Shown: piece after piece, positions 1 through 8,613 of the stretch
Position numbering within the stretch: the first letter of the stretch is position 1
Layout: the number at the start of each line of letters is the position of its first letter
From: Flavobacterium ajazii
GTDB lineage: Bacteria > Bacteroidota > Bacteroidia > Flavobacteriales > Flavobacteriaceae
NCBI RefSeq assembly: GCF_010614725.1
Contig: NZ_JAAEHL010000012.1
Coordinates: 110,269 to 174,268, forward strand
Reading direction: 5' to 3'
DNA: 64,000 nucleotides
Translations under genes and position numbers: made by a program
The notes under the pieces: generated by a model
The model's input: only the letters and a program-made list of their open reading frames with translations
What the model was told of the DNA's origin: nothing
Databases searched by the model: none

Positions 1-59
1 TTATCAAATAACCGATTAAATTATAAGAAAAATGATTATTTTTTAATATTCAAAAGAAT

Positions 60-67
60 TATATTTG
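60..67 (+). promoter_or_regulatory. Promoter -7 box of first tandem paralogue
   Basis: TATATTTG matches the Bacteroidota -7 consensus TAnnTTTG, 37 bases before the start codon. The surrounding leader is repeated almost unchanged before the second paralogue. No clear upstream TTG element is visible. Confidence 0.6.
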
Positions 68-104
68 TAAGAGATTACAAATAAAAAATATTCAACTTAT
101 TAAA

Positions 105-1460
105 ATGAAATATTTATTAAGCATCTTTCTCATTCTCACACTATCATTTCAGGGATATTCTCAAAAAAAAGGTAAAAAAAAGCCCGTAGCTAAAACTACT
201 TCAGTTCCTGACTTGGTTTTGACTCCAGAAATGGTGGCAAAAGCTGAAAAAATAATACCGGACACCTTACACATACAAAAAGGAAAAAAGTATGTTTTTT
301 TAATCGATGCTAATGAAAATTCTTCAAAAGGATATACCACCGTTTATCAAGACAATGACGAAGAATCTGAAAAAACAGAATTGAAACGCAATTTTCCAAA
401 AGAAAACCTTGAAATCATAAACATTACCAAATACACTTACGTCCTTTTCGAAAACAAACAAACACTCGATATTACCGGAGACGGGCAATCTTTTCAGGCT
501 TTTGCTTACTGGAGCGGAAAAATTGATGATAAAGTTCAGGTTAAGGAAGGAACAAGAATGGCAACCGAATTTGTAGCCGAGCAGTTGAAATCAAAAAAGG
601 AATCATCGTATGTTGTTAATACCCGAAAGTATAAAAAAGAAGTGGCTGCTTTATTAAGCAAAAACAAAATTACTTCAGAATCAAAAGAAGTTATGAAGCA
701 TTGGCTAAACAGTCAATCATTACCTTTTGTAGATATTGAAACAAACAATTTGCCTGTTTGCCAGATGGAAAATGCAAAATTAAAAACACTGGACTCTTAT
801 TTCCTTAAAAAGAAAGGAGTCCGAATCCCTTTAAAAAGTATTTCTTTTAATAGGGAAGGATTACCAACCTCCACGACTTATTATGATGAAGGAAAAGTTA
901 ATAGTAAAAGAACTTTTGTCTACAATGATGGATTACTTACAAAAATCATAGATGGAGAAAACCAAATTACCCCCATTACTTACAACGACAATAAAATGAT
1001 TATTTATGATATTGTTAACGAAACTGATGCAATATTTATTTTCTGGCTCGAAAATGGCAAAATTTTAGAAAAGAGATATATTTTAATGAGGGACGATAAA
1101 TTTTCATACATGAATAGTTATAGTGAAGAAAAAATTGAAAATAATTGTATATCCCGGTATATCAATACTGCATTAGAGTCAAAAGATTGCAGTGGTCAAA
1201 ATACACTTTTTCCTTACGAACATACTACTAAATCCTTTCAAAATGGAGAAGTTATTCACTACGTAAAATCCAAATTAGAAAAAAAAGGAGAACGAACATT
1301 TGAAAAATATTACTCCGAAGCTAAACACCCAGATCAAAATGATAATTACAAACTATGGGGGACGTTTTATTTAGATAACTTTAATTTACTCGAAACTTAT
1401 AATTTTATAGAAGACAAAGAAGCCAAAACCATCAAGATAGATTATACCTATTACGAATAA
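105..1460 (+). CDS. Secreted protein of unknown function, tandem paralogue 1
   Basis: A 451-residue protein whose first 19 residues form a Sec signal peptide (hydrophobic core LLSIFLILTLSF, likely cut after GYS), followed by a lysine-rich stretch. There is no lipobox cysteine, so it is probably periplasmic or exported. Residues about 240-290 contain short units with Y-D-E-G-K and Y-N-D-G-L spacing that recall MORN or YwqK-like repeats, but this is weak. It is followed directly by a homologous copy of identical length with its own promoter and terminator, so the duplication unit was a whole transcription unit. A 187-base internal block is identical between the copies while the flanks differ. 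I do not recognise the family and assign no function. Confidence 0.85.
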   Translation: MKYLLSIFLILTLSFQGYSQKKGKKKPVAKTTSVPDLVLTPEMVAKAEKIIPDTLHIQKGKKYVFLIDANENSSKGYTTVYQDNDEESEKTELKRNFPKENLEIINITKYTYVLFENKQTLDITGDGQSFQAFAYWSGKIDDKVQVKEGTRMATEFVAEQLKSKKESSYVVNTRKYKKEVAALLSKNKITSESKEVMKHWLNSQSLPFVDIETNNLPVCQMENAKLKTLDSYFLKKKGVRIPLKSISFNREGLPTSTTYYDEGKVNSKRTFVYNDGLLTKIIDGENQITPITYNDNKMIIYDIVNETDAIFIFWLENGKILEKRYILMRDDKFSYMNSYSEEKIENNCISRYINTALESKDCSGQNTLFPYEHTTKSFQNGEVIHYVKSKLEKKGERTFEKYYSEAKHPDQNDNYKLWGTFYLDNFNLLETYNFIEDKEAKTIKIDYTYYE

Positions 1461-1467
1461 AATTTTT

Positions 1468-1508
1468 AAACGTTGTTAGACTTTTGGTTTCATAGCATTT
1501 TTTTTCAT
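1468..1508 (+). terminator. Rho-independent terminator, paralogue 1
   Basis: An imperfect stem (AACGTTGT with ATAGCATT, using G-U pairs) is followed by a T tract. It is the diverged counterpart of the better terminator after paralogue 2, with the same loop TTTTGGTTT. Confidence 0.55.
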
Positions 1509-1621
1509 CGAAGGTAAAACAAGAAAATGTTTTATATAAAATTTTACAAATCCAATTTCAATAAATGGTGAATTTTGGTTAAATTATAAGAAAATGATTA
1601 TTTTTTAATATTCAAAATAAT

Positions 1622-1629
1622 TATATTTG
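1622..1629 (+). promoter_or_regulatory. Promoter -7 box of second tandem paralogue
   Basis: TATATTTG lies 40 bases before the start, in a leader nearly identical to the one at 20-104. It is part of the duplicated unit. Confidence 0.6.
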
Positions 1630-1668
1630 TAAGAAATTATAAATAAAAAAATATTCAACTTATTAAAA

Positions 1669-3024
1669 ATGAAACATTTATTAAGCATCCTTCTCATTCT
1701 CACACTATCATTTCAGGGATATTCTCAAAAAAAAGGTAAAAAAAAGCCCGTATCTAAAGCTAAAACTACAGCAGTTCAGGAAGAGGCAGTAACTATAGAA
1801 GTAAAAGCTGAAAAGATCATACCGGATACTTTACAAATACAAAAAGGGAAAAAATATGTTTTTTTAGTCGATGTAAACGAATATTCTTCACAAGGAAATA
1901 CAGTATATGCAGGCAGCGATGACAATTCTGAAAAAGCAGAATTGAAACGCAATTTTCCAAAAGAAAACCTTGAAATCATAAACATTACCAAATACACTTA
2001 CGTCCTTTTCGAAAACAAACAAACACTCGATATTACCGGAGACGGGCAATCTTTTCAGGCTTTTGCTTACTGGAGCGGAAAAATTGATGATAAAGTTCAG
2101 GTTAAGGAAGGAACAAGAATGGCTACCGAGTTTGTAGCGGACCAGTTGAAATCAAAAAAAGAATCATCGTACGTTGTTAATACCAAAAAGTATAAAAAAG
2201 AAGTTGCTTCATTACAAGGTAAAAATAAGATTACTCCAAAATCCAAAGAGGTCATGAAAGAGCTTCTAGGCGGTTACTCCTTGCCTTTTCCTGATATTGG
2301 AGCAGACAATATACCTGTTTTTCAGCAGGGAGCTGCAAAATTAAAAACGCTGGATTCCTATTTCCTTAAAAAGAAAGGAGTCCGAATCCCTTTAAAAAGT
2401 ATTTCTTTCAATAACGAAGGATTCCCAACATCCATAACCTATTATGATCGCGAAGGAAAGAACAAAAGCAAAAAAGAACTCGTCTACAAAGACGGCATGC
2501 TCATAAAAATCATAAAAGAGGATCAGACTGCCTCTACAATCAATTATGATGATAACAAAATGATATTTACGGAGAATGTTGGAGATGCCAATGAAACCAG
2601 AGTATTTTGGCTTGAAAACGGCAAACTACTGCAAAAATCATATACACTTATGATTGATGACAAGTTTTCATACATGAATACTTTTGTGGAAGAAAAATTC
2701 GAAAACAACTGCATTTCGTATTACATCAATAATGTTGTATGGACACATAACTGTGGCGGTGCAAATAACAAATTTCCGTTTATTCATACCTATACCTCCT
2801 ATCAGGACAAGGAAGTTCTTCAATTCAGAAAATCCAAAATAGAGAAAAAGGATGACAGAACCTTCGACAAATATTACTCCGAAGCTGAACGTGCAGATCA
2901 AAATGATAATTACAAGCTATGGGGAACATTTCATTTAGATGATTACAATTTGGTTGATACCTTTAATTTCACAAAAGACAACGAAGCCAAAACCATCAAG
3001 ATAGATTATACTTGTTACGAGTAA
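1669..3024 (+). CDS. Secreted protein of unknown function, tandem paralogue 2
   Basis: 451 residues with a Sec signal peptide (MKHLLSILLILTLSFQGYS) and the same overall architecture as the preceding gene. Three stretches are nearly unchanged at DNA level: the leader and signal peptide, bases 1937-2123 (identical to 376-562), and the region around FLKKKGVRIPLKSISF. The N-terminal linker and the C-terminal third differ much more. Such a mosaic suggests gene conversion or recent partial homogenisation rather than uniform drift. Function is unknown. Both copies lack membrane helices beyond the signal peptide, so the product is probably periplasmic or secreted. Confidence 0.85.
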   Translation: MKHLLSILLILTLSFQGYSQKKGKKKPVSKAKTTAVQEEAVTIEVKAEKIIPDTLQIQKGKKYVFLVDVNEYSSQGNTVYAGSDDNSEKAELKRNFPKENLEIINITKYTYVLFENKQTLDITGDGQSFQAFAYWSGKIDDKVQVKEGTRMATEFVADQLKSKKESSYVVNTKKYKKEVASLQGKNKITPKSKEVMKELLGGYSLPFPDIGADNIPVFQQGAAKLKTLDSYFLKKKGVRIPLKSISFNNEGFPTSITYYDREGKNKSKKELVYKDGMLIKIIKEDQTASTINYDDNKMIFTENVGDANETRVFWLENGKLLQKSYTLMIDDKFSYMNTFVEEKFENNCISYYINNVVWTHNCGGANNKFPFIHTYTSYQDKEVLQFRKSKIEKKDDRTFDKYYSEAERADQNDNYKLWGTFHLDDYNLVDTFNFTKDNEAKTIKIDYTCYE

Positions 3025-3046
3025 AATACATTCTGATAAAATTCTT

Positions 3047-3085
3047 AAACGCTGTGGGACTTTTGGTTTCATAGCGTTTTTTTTT
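3047..3085 (+). terminator. Rho-independent terminator, paralogue 2
   Basis: AACGCTGTG pairs with CATAGCGTT (one G-U pair) and is followed by a run of nine T. It sits 23 bases after the stop codon. Confidence 0.8.
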
Positions 3086-3166
3086 AGGAGCTGTTTCCTG
3101 CTATCCGCTACAATCTTTTGTGGCGAACCCCGCCACAAAAGGATTTTCACTTCTATCAGGGCTAGT
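3086..3166. repeat. Dispersed hairpin repeat (REP-like)
   Basis: The core is a perfect 11-base stem, CTTTTGTGGCG at 3115-3125 and CGCCACAAAAG at 3131-3141, with a 5-base loop. The flanks read GCTATCCGCT and TCAGGGCTAG. From memory, elements with this flank-stem-flank layout occur in many copies in flavobacterial genomes. Only one copy is in this window, so repeat status rests on that recollection. Confidence 0.5.
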
Positions 3167-3307
3167 ATACCGATTTTTATAAGAAATATTGCAGTTTATT
3201 CTTAAGAAAGACTTAAAAAAAATTGCGCCTTTGCGAGAGCTATCACACAGCTTGCATCAAACAAAAAACTTATCTATTTTTAGTCTTCCATAAAAGCTAA
3301 AAAAAAA

Positions 3308-3913
3308 ATGCCTTTCAACAACCAAACATACCTCAACAACCTAAAACTAGCTATTGAAAGTTACTCCCCTATTTCTGAAAAATCCTGGAAACTGATTGAA
3401 AAAATTGCAGAATTCCAAACATTAAAAAAAGGCGAAACACTATTACAAAACGGAGAAATTGCTAAAAACCTGCATTTTATAGCAAAAGGGATTCTGAGAG
3501 CATTCATTACAGACCAACAGGGAAATTTCTACAACAAAAACCTCTTTCCCGAAAATGTGTTTGCCGGTTCCAAAGTTTCATTGATGCTGCAGACACCTTC
3601 TAATTTTACCCTTGAAGCTTTGGAAGACTGTGTTTTAATCAATATCAATTATAAAAAATACATTGAGCTGATTAACCAAAACGATGATCTCAAAAACTTC
3701 TATATCGCACATTTAGAAAAAAACTGGATTATAGAAAAAGAACAAAGAGAAGTTGCATTAGTTATGCAAAACGCCACCGAAAGATATGTCAACTTACTTG
3801 AGAAACATCCTGACATTGCTGACCGTATTCCGTTACTACATATAGCTTCACATTTAGGCATCACACCAACTCAGTTAAGCCGAATCCGAAAAAATCTTGA
3901 AAAAGATTTATAA
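3308..3913 (+). CDS. Crp/Fnr family transcriptional regulator
   Basis: A 201-residue protein with an N-terminal cyclic-nucleotide-binding-type beta-roll (about 25-115, containing LKKGETLLQNGEIAKNLHFI and the KGILRAF strand) and a C-terminal winged helix (about 165-195, IASHLGITPTQLSRIRKNL). This is the usual length and layout of the small Bacteroidota Crp/Fnr regulators. There is no N-terminal cysteine cluster, so it is not an Fe-S Fnr of the E. coli type. Ligand and targets cannot be read from sequence. It precedes an acetyltransferase gene by 73 bases and may be monocistronic. Confidence 0.85.
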   Translation: MPFNNQTYLNNLKLAIESYSPISEKSWKLIEKIAEFQTLKKGETLLQNGEIAKNLHFIAKGILRAFITDQQGNFYNKNLFPENVFAGSKVSLMLQTPSNFTLEALEDCVLININYKKYIELINQNDDLKNFYIAHLEKNWIIEKEQREVALVMQNATERYVNLLEKHPDIADRIPLLHIASHLGITPTQLSRIRKNLEKDL

Positions 3914-3986
3914 ATCAACATATGTAAAGGTTTTTCAAAACGGCTAAATTTATCTTGGCTCTATTATTAAAATTCGATATTCAAAA

Positions 3987-4727
3987 ATGAAAAACATAAA
4001 CCTCATCAAAGATAATATTGACAATCTAACCGGGTTTTGGAAAACAGTTGGAACTCCTTTCCTTGCCTTCCACAAAAATGATTCAATCGAATACTGCAAA
4101 ATAGAAAATTCAGGCTGGCCCAATAAATTATGGTCTAAGCAAGATATTACCTCAACAGATCTTACAAACATTATTCAAATTGAAAAAAATAATTCAGGTT
4201 TGGTAATTCCGTATTGGGATATTTTTGGAAGTAACTCGAATGAACTTTTAGAACAAAATAGTTTTGAGATCAAAAACGAGCAAGTAGGTATGTTTTTAAA
4301 ACTGAAACAAAAATTCACGCTTCAAAACCAGCTGACTTTCAAAAAAGTTACTAACGAAGAAGATGCCAAAATCTGGGCCGATGTTTACCCGAATGCCTTT
4401 GGTTACGTCATCTGCAAAGAAATTTTAATTCAGGATTATCAAAACGTGCATTTCTATTTGGTTAAGTTTGAAGAAAAACCAATTGGAACTTTTATGCTTT
4501 ATCAAACCGGAAATGACATGGGTATTCATGGTGTGGGTGTAATTCCCGAAATGCGCAGAAAAGGCTACGCCGAGGAAATCATGAAATTTGCAATGAATAT
4601 TTCCGTCGATTTAAATGCTGAAACTGCACATTTGCAAGCCTCTGCAATGGGAAAAGCTATTTATAACAGATTGGGTTTTGAGGATTTGTTTTTGATTAAG
4701 AACTATATTTTAAATTCCAATATTTAA
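3987..4727 (+). CDS. GNAT family N-acetyltransferase
   Basis: 246 residues. The C-terminal half (about 110-235) carries the GNAT fold, with the acetyl-CoA loop in VIPEMRRKGYAEEIM and the late strand-helix AIYNRLGFEDL. The N-terminal hundred residues are a less conserved partner region, as in bacterial GNAT proteins with a duplicated or degenerate first domain. The substrate is unknown. It stands on its own after the Crp/Fnr gene and is followed by a 328-base non-coding stretch. Confidence 0.8.
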   Translation: MKNINLIKDNIDNLTGFWKTVGTPFLAFHKNDSIEYCKIENSGWPNKLWSKQDITSTDLTNIIQIEKNNSGLVIPYWDIFGSNSNELLEQNSFEIKNEQVGMFLKLKQKFTLQNQLTFKKVTNEEDAKIWADVYPNAFGYVICKEILIQDYQNVHFYLVKFEEKPIGTFMLYQTGNDMGIHGVGVIPEMRRKGYAEEIMKFAMNISVDLNAETAHLQASAMGKAIYNRLGFEDLFLIKNYILNSNI

Positions 4728-4888
4728 AGCTCCAAATTCCAAATGCTCAGAGTTGCTTATAGATATTTTTAGTTTCTCACGATTGACAGCAGTATAGTAA
4801 GTCCATCACAACTAACAACTAACATAATCTTGTCCCAAATGCCCCTAAAATAGTCAGAAATGTCCGTTTTATCAGAAAATTAGAATTG

Positions 4889-4896
4889 TAGCTTTG
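4889..4896 (+). promoter_or_regulatory. Promoter -7 box upstream of DoxX gene
   Basis: TAGCTTTG fits TAnnTTTG. If used, the transcript would have a leader of about 150 bases containing the inverted repeat at 4934-4982. Confidence 0.5.
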
Positions 4897-4933
4897 TATT
4901 TAGACATTAAGAGTTAATTCAAATAATGTCTGG

Positions 4934-4982
4934 CTGAGCGGAGTCGAAGCCTTCAAACCATAAAGCCTTCGACTCCGCTCAG
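4934..4982. repeat. Palindromic repeat with 16-base perfect arms
   Basis: CTGAGCGGAGTCGAAG (4934-4949) is the exact reverse complement of 4967-4982, with a 17-base loop. The similarity extends outward as TGTC-N3 on the left and N3-GACA on the right. Its G+C content is far above the surroundings. The motif is, from memory, a widespread dispersed palindrome in flavobacterial and other genomes, probably a non-autonomous mobile or REP-type element. Confidence 0.75.
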
Positions 4983-5055
4983 GATGACACTAAATTATGA
5001 GGTAAATTTTATCGTTATCACTTAAAACTAAATTAATAATTTAACTACAAAACAA

Positions 5056-5436
5056 ATGAAAAAAGCAAAAATCATTTTCTGGACAACCACAATTCTTATT
5101 TTTCTGTTTGAAGGCGTAATGCCGGCATTGACATCGCAGACAGAATTGGCTAAAGAAGGAATCAGACATTTGGGCTATCCTGAATATTTTGGAAATGCCT
5201 TGGTTGTCTTCAAAATATTGGGAGTTCTCGCATTGGTTATTCCACAAGTTCCAAACAATGTAAAAGAATGGGCTTATTCAGGTTTCGGCTTCGATTTTAT
5301 CTTTGCTTCCATCAGTCATTTTGCCGTTGACGGAATTACTTTTGAAGGCTTTTTCCCTTTGATCATTTTATTGATTTTAGCACTTTCATATATCTATTAT
5401 CATAAAATAGAACAATACAAAAACATCGCTTCGTAA
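5056..5436 (+). CDS. DoxX-like four-helix membrane protein
   Basis: 126 residues with about four membrane segments. The N-terminal helix ends at EGVMPAL, followed by the DoxX-type motif GIRHLGYPEYFGNALVVFKILG and then VIPQVPNNVKEWAYSGFGFDFIFA. This is the small DoxX-like family found in many Bacteroidota. Some relatives act in redox or quinone-linked functions, but no role is established here. It is followed 11 bases later by a tiny gene and probably shares its transcript. Its leader would carry the palindrome at 4934-4982. Confidence 0.8.
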   Translation: MKKAKIIFWTTTILIFLFEGVMPALTSQTELAKEGIRHLGYPEYFGNALVVFKILGVLALVIPQVPNNVKEWAYSGFGFDFIFASISHFAVDGITFEGFFPLIILLILALSYIYYHKIEQYKNIAS

Positions 5437-5447
5437 ATTTATAAACG

Positions 5448-5657
5448 ATGATAGAAGTTTTTAAAACCAATGTCCAGGAAACAGAACAGTCTCAAATGAT
5501 TGTGAAAAAACTTTTGGAACATTTTCCAGACAGCACAATCAATTTTGACCTTGAAGACTGCGATAAGATTCTGCGGGTTTATGCTCTGTCTATTTGCAGC
5601 CATACCATAATAGAAATTCTCAGGTCGCATGGTTATCATTGTGAAGTTCTTTCCTAA
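5448..5657 (+). CDS. Small conserved-looking protein, unknown
   Basis: 69 residues, soluble, with two cysteines in DLEDCDKILRVYALSICSHTIIEILRSHGYHCEVLS plus one near the C-terminus. The alternating pattern (helix, strand DSTINFDLED, strand CDKILRVYA, helix, strand HCEVL) is that of a ferredoxin-like beta-alpha-beta fold of the HMA type without its metal-binding CxxC. It starts 11 bases after the DoxX stop, so translation with it is likely. Function unknown. Confidence 0.65.
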   Translation: MIEVFKTNVQETEQSQMIVKKLLEHFPDSTINFDLEDCDKILRVYALSICSHTIIEILRSHGYHCEVLS

Positions 5658-5709
5658 TTACAAAAAAAACATAACAAACTGTTTTACAAAACATTAAATA
5701 TTTTATTTG

Positions 5710-5717
5710 TAAATTTG
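5710..5717 (+). promoter_or_regulatory. Promoter -7 box of VOC gene
   Basis: TAAATTTG fits TAnnTTTG and lies 31 bases before the start codon of the VOC protein. Confidence 0.5.
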
Positions 5718-5748
5718 AGATACCTATCAATCTTTAAAATCTTACAAA

Positions 5749-6126
5749 ATGAATTTACCGGAAAATCATCAAAGCATAATTCCATATTTAATTTTAGAAA
5801 ATACTTCAGAATTTATCGATTTCACGCAAAAAGTTTTCGGTGCTGAAAAAGGAAGCAGAGAAATTTTGCGTGAAAACAAAACCGTTATGCATGGCGAAAT
5901 TATCATTAATGGCAATACCATTATGATATCTGATGTAAATAATGACTGGAGAAAACAAACAGCCCATTTATTTGTCTATGTTCCAAATGCTGAGCAAACG
6001 TATCGAAAAGCTCTGGAGTGGGGTTCAAAAAATGTAATGGATATTGCTACAAAAAATTTCCTCACATCCTGTGGCGTACTTGATCCTTTTGGAAACGTCT
6101 GGTGGATCACCTCAATACTCGAATAA
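5749..6126 (+). CDS. VOC family (PhnB/glyoxalase-like) protein
   Basis: 125 residues with the vicinal-oxygen-chelate fold of the PhnB/YdhJ type: an opening IIPYLILENTSEFIDFTQKVFGAEKG, the central MHGEIIINGNTIMISD, and the closing DPFGNVWWITS. The likely metal ligands are the His in MHGE and a late acidic residue. The substrate cannot be predicted. Relatives are often annotated as bleomycin-resistance or glyoxalase proteins without evidence. It begins a close run with the DinB gene 21 bases downstream. Confidence 0.85.
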   Translation: MNLPENHQSIIPYLILENTSEFIDFTQKVFGAEKGSREILRENKTVMHGEIIINGNTIMISDVNNDWRKQTAHLFVYVPNAEQTYRKALEWGSKNVMDIATKNFLTSCGVLDPFGNVWWITSILE

Positions 6127-6147
6127 GAAACATAATCTTTAGTAAAA

Positions 6148-6657
6148 ATGAAAGAAACTGTCCAAAATAACATCATTGAAACATTTAAAAAACTGAATGA
6201 AACAGTTTCTTCATTTTCACAGGAAGATTTAAATACAATTCCTTATAAAAACAGCTGGACGGCTGGACAGGTCATTCAGCATATTATTCTGGGCTGTTCA
6301 GGTTATCCTGAATTATTTGCCGGAAATACTAAAAAGAAAATTCGTAAATACGATGAACACGTTTCTGAACTCGAACGAATTTTTCTCGATTTTAATACCA
6401 AAATGGATTCGCCCGATTTTTTGAAACCCGAAGCAAAAGAATATTCTAAAAATTCACTGACCATAAAAATCCTCGAAATAGAATCTGATTTATTAAAAGC
6501 TTCTGAAACTTACGATTTAACACTCACCTGTCAGGATTTTCAGGTTCCGGGTTTTGAAACCTTTACCATTTTTGAATGGATTAATTCCGGACTTATTCAT
6601 ACGCAACGCCATACAAATCAACTAAATAACATCTTAAAATATTTAAATAAATTGTAA
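6148..6657 (+). CDS. DinB family protein
   Basis: 169 residues forming a predicted four-helix bundle. The metal-binding histidines of the DinB/YfiT superfamily are visible: one in GQVIQHIILG (about residue 46) and a C-terminal HTQRHTNQL pair. These families include bacillithiol-dependent thiol transferases and stress-induced proteins of unknown activity. It lies 21 bases after the VOC gene and 32 before a membrane protein gene, so the three may form one operon of stress or detoxification type. Confidence 0.8.
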   Translation: MKETVQNNIIETFKKLNETVSSFSQEDLNTIPYKNSWTAGQVIQHIILGCSGYPELFAGNTKKKIRKYDEHVSELERIFLDFNTKMDSPDFLKPEAKEYSKNSLTIKILEIESDLLKASETYDLTLTCQDFQVPGFETFTIFEWINSGLIHTQRHTNQLNNILKYLNKL

Positions 6658-6689
6658 ATTAGCTTCTCAATCCATAAAAAGATATTTAT

Positions 6690-7154
6690 ATGAAAGCAAA
6701 AGGCGGAGCCATTTTTTTGGCCGGATTAGTAGCAGGAACAATGGATCTTGTAGCAGCAATTACTTTTTATTCTTTCATTTTAACCAAACTTCATCCAACA
6801 AAAATCCTACGGTCTATTGCCAGTGGTATTTTCAAAAAAGAAGCTTATACAGGCGGTTCGGAAATGGTATTTTATGGATTGGGGCTTCATTATTTCATAG
6901 CTTTTGTATTTGCATGGTTTTATTTTACCATCTACCCTAATTTTCCATTTCTTAAAAAAAATGCTTTTTTGTCCGGAACTTTATATGGACTTTTTGCCTG
7001 GAGCATCATGAATTTGATTGTTCTTCCAATTGCATTTCCTAAGCTTCCCGACAAACATTTAGACTTTCCTTTACTTATCTCTATTTTAATTATCATTACC
7101 TGCATTGGTTTTCCGATTGCTTTTATTGCTAAAAAATTCTATTCTTTTAGATAG
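6690..7154 (+). CDS. Four-helix membrane protein, unknown
   Basis: 154 residues with four hydrophobic segments (about 5-30, 60-82, 92-115 and 127-147). The first helix contains AGLVAGTMDLVAAITFY, which recalls the YagU/DUF1440 type of inner-membrane protein. This is a suggestion only. It is the last gene of the run beginning at 5749 and its 3' end overlaps the convergent topoisomerase gene by eight bases. Confidence 0.7.
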   Translation: MKAKGGAIFLAGLVAGTMDLVAAITFYSFILTKLHPTKILRSIASGIFKKEAYTGGSEMVFYGLGLHYFIAFVFAWFYFTIYPNFPFLKKNAFLSGTLYGLFAWSIMNLIVLPIAFPKLPDKHLDFPLLISILIIITCIGFPIAFIAKKFYSFR

Positions 7155-8229
7155 ATAAAGGCTGGTAATGATTAATTAATTCTAAAAATGCTGTTTCTGT
7201 ACGAGAGAAATATTGTTTGTTGCTGCGGCTTTTTTTAACCTTATCAAAATATTCTTTTATCGTTCCGTCTTCATAAGTTGAAAGCAACAGCGGGTGTACA
7301 TAATAGTTTTTGCAGACATTTCGGGTATTTCCCAAAGCTTCTGCCGTTATATCAAAAGCGGTCAGGATGTTTTTCTTAATTTCTTTTTCGTCATTAGTTA
7401 TTCCAAGTTCCATTAAGGTTTCAAAGAAAATAACCGAGGCTGACCATGTCCTGAAATCTTTGGCACTAAAATATTCCCCAGATATTTCGTGAAGGTAAAC
7501 ATTGACCATATGACTGTCGAGAATTTTTCTTTCTCCGTTTTCATCATAATATTTAAAAACTTCCCAACCCGGAATTTCTTCACATTTACTCACTAATTTA
7601 ATCAGCTGCTTGTTGCGGATTGTAATTGAATGCTGTTTGCCCTTTTTGCCTATAAATTCAAATCGTATGGCATTTTTATTGATGTTAATGTGTCTTTTTC
7701 GCAAAGTAGAAAGCCCATACGATTTATTGTCTTTGGCATACTTTTCATTTCCAATCCTAATATGCGTTTCCTCCATTAACCGGATAACAAGAGCTACAAC
7801 CTTATCTTTCGACCATTCTTTTTTTTCTAAATCAGCATCAACCCTTTTTCTTATAAAAGACAGCTTTCTTCCAAAATCGGCTATTTTATAAAACTTAGTC
7901 TGATTTCTGATTAAATTCCATTTCGAATGATAACGGTATTGTTTTCTGTTTTTATCATCAAGGCCAACCGCCTGTAAATGTCCGTTTGATAATTCGGAAA
8001 TCCTCACATTCACCCATGCAGGAGGAAGCACCAGACTGTTAATGCGTTTAAGTTCTGATTTTTGTTTAATGCATCTGCCATTTTTTTTATAAACAAAAAC
8101 ATCTCCTTCCCTGCATCTTTCGATTGGCATGGATTTATCACTTACATAAACCAAATCCAGTTTTTCTATCGCTTGTTCAGGCTTAGTAAGTAAAAGCTGC
8201 ATTAATTTTTCCTGAGATTTTGTAGTCAT
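7147..8229 (-). CDS. Type IB DNA topoisomerase
   Basis: 360 residues, the compact poxvirus/bacterial form of topoisomerase IB, which relaxes supercoils through a 3'-phosphotyrosyl intermediate. Visible catalytic elements are RIGNEKYAKDNKSYGLSTL (first Arg), GKKGKQHSI (Lys), DFRTWSASVIFFETL (second Arg with the FRTW motif) and NTRNVCKNYYVHP, where Tyr309 or Tyr310 is the nucleophile. The length is typical and all key residues are present, so it should be active. In bacteria this enzyme is accessory and patchily distributed. It is convergent with the preceding membrane-protein gene. Confidence 0.92.
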   Translation of the reverse strand: MTTKSQEKLMQLLLTKPEQAIEKLDLVYVSDKSMPIERCREGDVFVYKKNGRCIKQKSELKRINSLVLPPAWVNVRISELSNGHLQAVGLDDKNRKQYRYHSKWNLIRNQTKFYKIADFGRKLSFIRKRVDADLEKKEWSKDKVVALVIRLMEETHIRIGNEKYAKDNKSYGLSTLRKRHININKNAIRFEFIGKKGKQHSITIRNKQLIKLVSKCEEIPGWEVFKYYDENGERKILDSHMVNVYLHEISGEYFSAKDFRTWSASVIFFETLMELGITNDEKEIKKNILTAFDITAEALGNTRNVCKNYYVHPLLLSTYEDGTIKEYFDKVKKSRSNKQYFSRTETAFLELINHYQPLSI

Positions 8230-8613
8230 TTTGCTTTTTTAATAAATAAGAACCTCTTTTTCAGTCGCTTTATCTTCAATTCATAAAAAGGCAGGTACTT
8301 AATTTCATATTTACTCAAATATCACATAATCAAACATTTAACTTTAATCCTATTGATTTTTTTTTTAACTTTAAAAAATGGTTTTATAAAAATTATTTTA
8401 CAAAACCACTTTCTTATATAATTCCCATAAATAATCTTTCGAGTCAATTTTTTAATGTATTGGATTAATTTCAGGCGTCCCTGATTTCTAATTTTAAAAA
8501 ATAAAAATTTAAAATCTTTGATAAAATATTGCATTACGGTGCTGCAGACGACAAAATCACTGCGGTCTCTTTGAACCTTAACGATTTATTAAACGAACTA
8601 AAAAAGAAATCCC
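8230..8613. other. Non-coding stretch before glycosyltransferase
   Basis: 384 bases between two divergently transcribed genes. A 70-codon open frame on the minus strand (8322-8534) is mostly Lys, Ile and Phe codons typical of random A+T-rich DNA. No clear TAnnTTTG box, repeat or RNA structure is seen. Confidence 0.5.

Larger units (their letters stand above)
4728..5055. other. Intergenic stretch with promoter and palindromic element
   Basis: No gene seen. It holds a TAnnTTTG box at 4889-4896 and a long inverted repeat at 4934-4982, described separately. The rest is A+T-rich filler. Confidence 0.6.

Noticed and set aside
8322..8534. 70-codon frame on the minus strand
   Set aside because: Composition is almost only Lys, Ile, Phe and Asn, as expected of random A+T-rich sequence; no start context or family.
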